Below, piece after piece: positions 6,341-10,174 of a stretch of DNA of 10,174 bases (the stretch's first letter is position 1; every line of letters begins with the position of its first letter). Below the pieces are notes generated by a model that worked only from the letters and a program-made list of their open reading frames with translations, was not told the origin of the DNA and searched no databases. A program made the position numbers and the translations under genes. The stretch spans positions 1-10,174 of the forward strand of contig NZ_JAQOWX010000160.1 in the NCBI RefSeq assembly GCF_028462495.1, in the 5' to 3' direction. The DNA is from Roseateles_E sp005503085 (GTDB lineage Bacteria; Pseudomonadota; Gammaproteobacteria; Burkholderiales; Burkholderiaceae_C).

Positions 6341-9300
6341 ATGCGTCGTTTCCTGACCTTGTGGCTGCTGCTGGCCGCAGCCACCGTCCTGCCCGGCCTG
6401 GCCCAGGCCGCCACCGTGCTCTTCGTCTCGGCCAGCCCGGTCGCGCCGGGCAAGTTCGTCGCGCTGGCCAAGGCGGCCGAGCCGCTGGGCCTGCGCATCG
6501 AGGCGCGCTTTGCCGAGAAGCTGGGGCCTGATCTGGACGCCAAGTTCTGGGCCGGTGCCGACCTGGTCCTGATCGACGCGCCGCGCCAGCACATCGAGGA
6601 CTATGTGAGGCAGCGCCTGGGCGCCGCGCTGCCGGCGCTGGCGGGCAAGCCCCATGTCTGGCTGCCCACCACCGCGCCCAAGTCCTCGGGCCTGCCCGAG
6701 GCACTGGCCCAGCGCCTGCATGCCTACTACGTCAACGGCGGGCGCTCGAATATGGATGCCTTTCTGCGCAGCCTCGCGGCGCATTTGAAGGGCAGCCAGG
6801 ACTGGGCCCGGCTGCCCGCACCCATCGTCTTCCCGCCGTCCGCCCTGTATCACCCGAAGCTGGCCGATGGCAAGGTCGTGCTGCCGACGCCGGCAGCCTA
6901 TCTGCAGTGGCGCGGCCTGGACGCGAGCAAGCGCCCGCCCATCATCGGCATTGCCTTTCACCAGCAAAGCATCTCGGCCGAGCAGACCGGCTTCATCGAC
7001 GACCTGATCGCCCGCATCGAGGAAAAGGGCGGCGCCGTGGCCTGGCCTTTCTACAGCCCGGTGATGGGCGACGACAACATCCGCAAGATGGTGACCGGCG
7101 CCGATGGCAAGCCGCTGGTCGATGTGCTGATCAACACCCAGATCACCTTGAGCCCCGAGCAGCGGCGCAAGGAGTTCGAGGCCCTGGGCCTGCCGGTGAT
7201 CCAGGCCATGGCCTACCGGCGCGGCGACGCCGCCGCCTGGGCCGTCGACCCGCAGGGCGTGCAGCTGATGGACGTGCCTTTCTACCTGGCCCAGGCCGAG
7301 TACACCGGCATCACCGATATCCAGATCGCGGCGGCCACGCGCAAGGGCGACGAGCAGGTCGAGCCCATCGCGGCGCAGAGCGCGGCGGTGGTGGGCAAGG
7401 CGCTGAACCTGGCGCGGCTGCAGCGCAAGAGCGCGGGCGAGCGCAGGGTGGCGGTGTTCTTCTGGAACTATCCGGGTGGCGAGAAAAACCTCAGCGCTTC
7501 CTTCATGAATCTGCCCAAGAGCCTGTCGGCCACCCTGGCCGCGCTGCAGGGCGCCGGCTACCGCACCGAGACCATGGACGAGACGCCGTTGACCCTGCAG
7601 CTGCAGCGCTTGCTGGCACCGGCCTACCGGCCACCCGAGGACAAGCAGGTGCTGCAGGCCCTGCTGCGCGAGGGCCTGGCCGATCGCCTGCCACTGGCCG
7701 ACTACAAGCGCTGGCTCGCCGGCCTGCCGGAGCCCGTGCGGGCCCAGCTGCGCCAGTCCTGGGGCGAGCCTGAGAGTTCGTCGATGCTGCTGGCCGAGGG
7801 CGGCCAGCGCTTCTTCGTGATCCCGCGCCTGCAGCTGGGCCATGTGAGCCTGCTGCCGCAGCCGGGTCGTGGCGAGCGCGGTGGCGACAAGGAAAAGTCG
7901 CTCTACCACTCGAGCAGCGCCGCCCCCTCGCACCATTACATGGCCACCTATCTGTGGGCACGCCAGAGCGCCGACGCGCTGGTGCACTACGGCACCCATG
8001 GCAGCCAGGAATGGCTGCCTGGCAAGGAGCGCGGGCTGTCGGCCACGCATGACTATCCGATGCTGGCGGTCGGCGATCTGCCCGTGGTCTACCCCTATAT
8101 CGTCGACAACATCGGCGAGGCCACCCAGGCGCGCCGCCGCGGCCGCGCCACCATCATCAGCCACCAGACCCCGCCGTTCGCGCCGGCCGGCCTGCATGCC
8201 TCGCTGACCAAGATCCACGACCTGTTGCACGACTGGCTGGCCCAGGACGAGGGCAGCGTGCGCGAGAAGATCCGCGCCGAGTTCCTCGACGCCGTGCGCA
8301 AGCAGCGGCTGCCGCAGGACATGGGCTGGAGCGAGGTCCGCATCGCCGCCGAGTTTCCGGCCTTTGTCACCGAGGTGCACGACCATCTGCACGAGCTGGC
8401 GCTGACGGCCCAGCCCATGGGGCTGCACACCTTCGGCCAGGGCGCCGGCGAGCCCTGGCGCACCGCCACCGTGCTGATGATGCTGGGCAAGGAGTTCTGG
8501 GAAGGCGTGGCCGGTCCGGGCGAGGAAGCCGATGAGATGCTGGTCGGCGACTGGCGCAAGTTGCCGGAGTCCACGCCGTTTCGCAAACTGCAGGCCCTGC
8601 TGGCCGGCGATGACAGCGTGGCCAAAAACCTGCCGGCAACGCTGCAAGCGAAGCTGGCCCAGGCGCGTACCTGGCACCAGGCGCTGGGCGGGCAAAGCGA
8701 GATGGACGGCCTGCTGGCGGCGCTGGCCGGCCGCTCTCTCTCGACCAGCTATGGCGGCGACCCGATCAAGAACCCCGACTCGCTGCCCACCGGCCGCACT
8801 CTCTATGGCTTTGACCCCTCGCGCGTGCCGACCCAGGCGGCCTGGGCCGCCGGCAAGGACGCGATGAACCAGCTGATCGCGGCGCACCAGGCCAAGAGCG
8901 GCGGCAAGCCGCCTCAGAAGCTGACCTTCACACTGTGGTCGGTCGAGACCATGCGGCATTTCGGCCTGCTGGAGGCGCAGGCGCTGTGGGCCCTGGGCGT
9001 CGAGCCGGTCTGGGATGCCGGCGGGCGGGTCAGCGATGTGAAGCTGATCCCGCGCGCGCAACTGGGCCGGCCGCGAGTCGACATCGTGCTGTCGGCCACC
9101 GGCCTGTACCGCGACCATTTCCCCAACGTGATGCGCCAGCTCGCCAAGGCCGCCAAGCTGGCCGCCGAAGCCGCTGACGAGGCCGACAACCCGGTGGCCA
9201 CCAATGCCCGGCGCATTGCGCAACAGCTGCAGGCTCGCGGCGTCGACGCGGCTGCCGCGCTGCGCGCCGGCCAGACCCGCATCTTCTCGTCCGAGAGCGG

Positions 9301-10174
9301 CCGCTACGGCACCGGCCTGGACGATGCGGCGCTGGCCACCGACACCTGGAAGACCCAAGCCGAGGGCGACCGCAAGCTGGCCGAGCTCTACCTCTCGCGC
9401 ATGCAGTTCGCCTATGGGCCGGACGAGGCGGAGTGGGGCAGCAAGGGAGTGGCAGGTCAAGGCGGCAAGGCCGGCCAGCTCAACCTATACGCCGAGCATC
9501 TGCGCGGTACCGAGGGCGCGGTGCTGGCCCGCAGCTCCAATCTCTACGGCATGCTGACCACCGACGACCCCTTCCAGTACCTGGGTGGCATCGGCCTGGC
9601 GGTGCGCCATCTGGACGGCAAGGCACCCGAACTCTATGTCTCGAACCTGCGCGGTTCGGGTGGCGGCAAGGTCGAGGGCGCGGCCCAGTTCCTGGCCAAG
9701 GAGCTGGCCACGCGCAATTTCCATCCCGGCTATATCAGCGGGCTGATGAAGGAGGGCTATGCCGGCACCCTGCAGGTGCTCGACGGCATCAACAACTTCG
9801 CCGGCTGGCAGTCGGTCGCGCGCGAGATCGTGCGCCATGACCAGTGGCAGGAGTTCATGGATGTCTATGTGCGCGACAAACACAATCTGGGCCTGAAGCG
9901 CTGGTTCGAAAGCCAGAACCCGCATGCGCTGGCGCAAAGCATCGAGCGCATGCTGGAGGCCGCGCGCCAGGGCCAGTGGCAGGCCGATGCGCAAAGTGTC
10001 GCCGAGCTCAAAGAGCGCTGGCGCGAGCTGTCCCGCCGCCATGATGTGAAGACCGACAACCAGGCCTTCAACCAGTTCGTCGGTGCAGCGGGCTTTGGTC
10101 TGGATCGCGCGGCCGTGGCGGCCGTGGCCCAGGCGGCGGCTGCCGCCGCTGCGCCACCGGCTGCCGACGTCGCG
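6341..10174 (+). CDS. cobN: Exported CobN-family chelatase large subunit, HmuS-like (3' end beyond window)
   Basis: There are 1278 open codons from ATG 6341 to the window edge with no stop. The symbol is the family name (CobN/Mg-chelatase BchH, PF02514), not a claim of cobalamin synthesis. Family blocks are in order: NYPGGEKN (from residue 376), HYGTHGSQEWLPGKE (549-563) with the conserved histidines 549 and 553, VGDLPVVYPYIVDNIGEATQARRRG just after it, NPDSLPTGR (811-819) and SSNLYGMLTTDDPFQYLGG (1065-1083). Unlike cytoplasmic CobN, it begins with a clear Sec signal peptide (basic MRR, a leucine/alanine core, a cut after Ala23, AQA/AT), so the protein should work in or face the periplasm. 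It starts 15 bases after the heme-type receptor gene and should share its Fur-controlled transcript. No CobS/CobT ATPase partner is in the window. The visible end is a long alanine run, then PP and AADVA, which looks like a linker; a C-terminal membrane anchor may follow. HmuS of Bacteroidetes hmu operons has this arrangement and acts on heme. Family sure; heme dechelation is inference. Confidence 0.9.
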   Translation, partial: MRRFLTLWLLLAAATVLPGLAQAATVLFVSASPVAPGKFVALAKAAEPLGLRIEARFAEKLGPDLDAKFWAGADLVLIDAPRQHIEDYVRQRLGAALPALAGKPHVWLPTTAPKSSGLPEALAQRLHAYYVNGGRSNMDAFLRSLAAHLKGSQDWARLPAPIVFPPSALYHPKLADGKVVLPTPAAYLQWRGLDASKRPPIIGIAFHQQSISAEQTGFIDDLIARIEEKGGAVAWPFYSPVMGDDNIRKMVTGADGKPLVDVLINTQITLSPEQRRKEFEALGLPVIQAMAYRRGDAAAWAVDPQGVQLMDVPFYLAQAEYTGITDIQIAAATRKGDEQVEPIAAQSAAVVGKALNLARLQRKSAGERRVAVFFWNYPGGEKNLSASFMNLPKSLSATLAALQGAGYRTETMDETPLTLQLQRLLAPAYRPPEDKQVLQALLREGLADRLPLADYKRWLAGLPEPVRAQLRQSWGEPESSSMLLAEGGQRFFVIPRLQLGHVSLLPQPGRGERGGDKEKSLYHSSSAAPSHHYMATYLWARQSADALVHYGTHGSQEWLPGKERGLSATHDYPMLAVGDLPVVYPYIVDNIGEATQARRRGRATIISHQTPPFAPAGLHASLTKIHDLLHDWLAQDEGSVREKIRAEFLDAVRKQRLPQDMGWSEVRIAAEFPAFVTEVHDHLHELALTAQPMGLHTFGQGAGEPWRTATVLMMLGKEFWEGVAGPGEEADEMLVGDWRKLPESTPFRKLQALLAGDDSVAKNLPATLQAKLAQARTWHQALGGQSEMDGLLAALAGRSLSTSYGGDPIKNPDSLPTGRTLYGFDPSRVPTQAAWAAGKDAMNQLIAAHQAKSGGKPPQKLTFTLWSVETMRHFGLLEAQALWALGVEPVWDAGGRVSDVKLIPRAQLGRPRVDIVLSATGLYRDHFPNVMRQLAKAAKLAAEAADEADNPVATNARRIAQQLQARGVDAAAALRAGQTRIFSSESGRYGTGLDDAALATDTWKTQAEGDRKLAELYLSRMQFAYGPDEAEWGSKGVAGQGGKAGQLNLYAEHLRGTEGAVLARSSNLYGMLTTDDPFQYLGGIGLAVRHLDGKAPELYVSNLRGSGGGKVEGAAQFLAKELATRNFHPGYISGLMKEGYAGTLQVLDGINNFAGWQSVAREIVRHDQWQEFMDVYVRDKHNLGLKRWFESQNPHALAQSIERMLEAARQGQWQADAQSVAELKERWRELSRRHDVKTDNQAFNQFVGAAGFGLDRAAVAAVAQAAAAAAAPPAADVA

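Noticed and set aside
5576..9460. A 1294-codon open frame on the minus strand opposite the receptor end and the CobN-like gene
   Set aside because: Its translation is low-complexity (rich in Q, H, R, G, A) with no recognisable domain, and it lies opposite clear coding sequence. High GC with GC-rich third positions removes stop codons on the other strand.

Overview
The window looks like the chromosome of a GC-rich betaproteobacterium, probably Burkholderiales of the Rubrivivax/Roseateles/Leptothrix kind. I infer this from the strong C/G bias at third codon positions, from a glutamate-cysteine ligase of the proteobacterial GshA type, and from a Kup-type potassium transporter. No RNA gene, insertion sequence, integron or CRISPR array is visible.

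Layout: (1) Positions 1-249, minus strand: the first 83 codons of an exported TraB/GumN-family protein, cut by the window edge. (2) Positions 360-1732, plus strand: gshA, glutamate-cysteine ligase. It is interrupted by a single N at 636 flanked by two identical 85-base copies. This is almost certainly two overlapping contigs joined without merging; removing 86 bases restores an intact 428-residue protein. (3) Positions 1850-3733, plus strand: kup, with a GTG start, a possible sigma-70 promoter and a 16-bp perfect palindrome just before the start. (4) Positions 3734-4057: a 324-base regulatory region with a strong Fur-box match (15/19), a candidate promoter and a leader that can form two stable hairpins. 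(5) Positions 4058-6325, plus strand: an outer-membrane TonB-dependent receptor with the FRAP and NPNL boxes of heme/hemoglobin receptors. (6) Position 6341 to the window end, plus strand: 1278 codons of a CobN-family chelatase large subunit that begins with a signal peptide and has no stop inside the window.

The interesting unit is (4)-(6). An iron-repressed heme-type receptor is followed after 15 bases by an exported CobN homologue. This resembles the receptor-HmuS pairing of the Bacteroidetes hmu operons, where the CobN-like protein HmuS acts on heme rather than on cobalamin precursors. The likely reading is a two-gene start of a heme (or other metallotetrapyrrole) uptake operon: the receptor brings the ligand across the outer membrane, and the periplasmic chelatase-like protein removes or handles the metal. 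The substrate is inferred. The remaining genes of the operon lie beyond the window.
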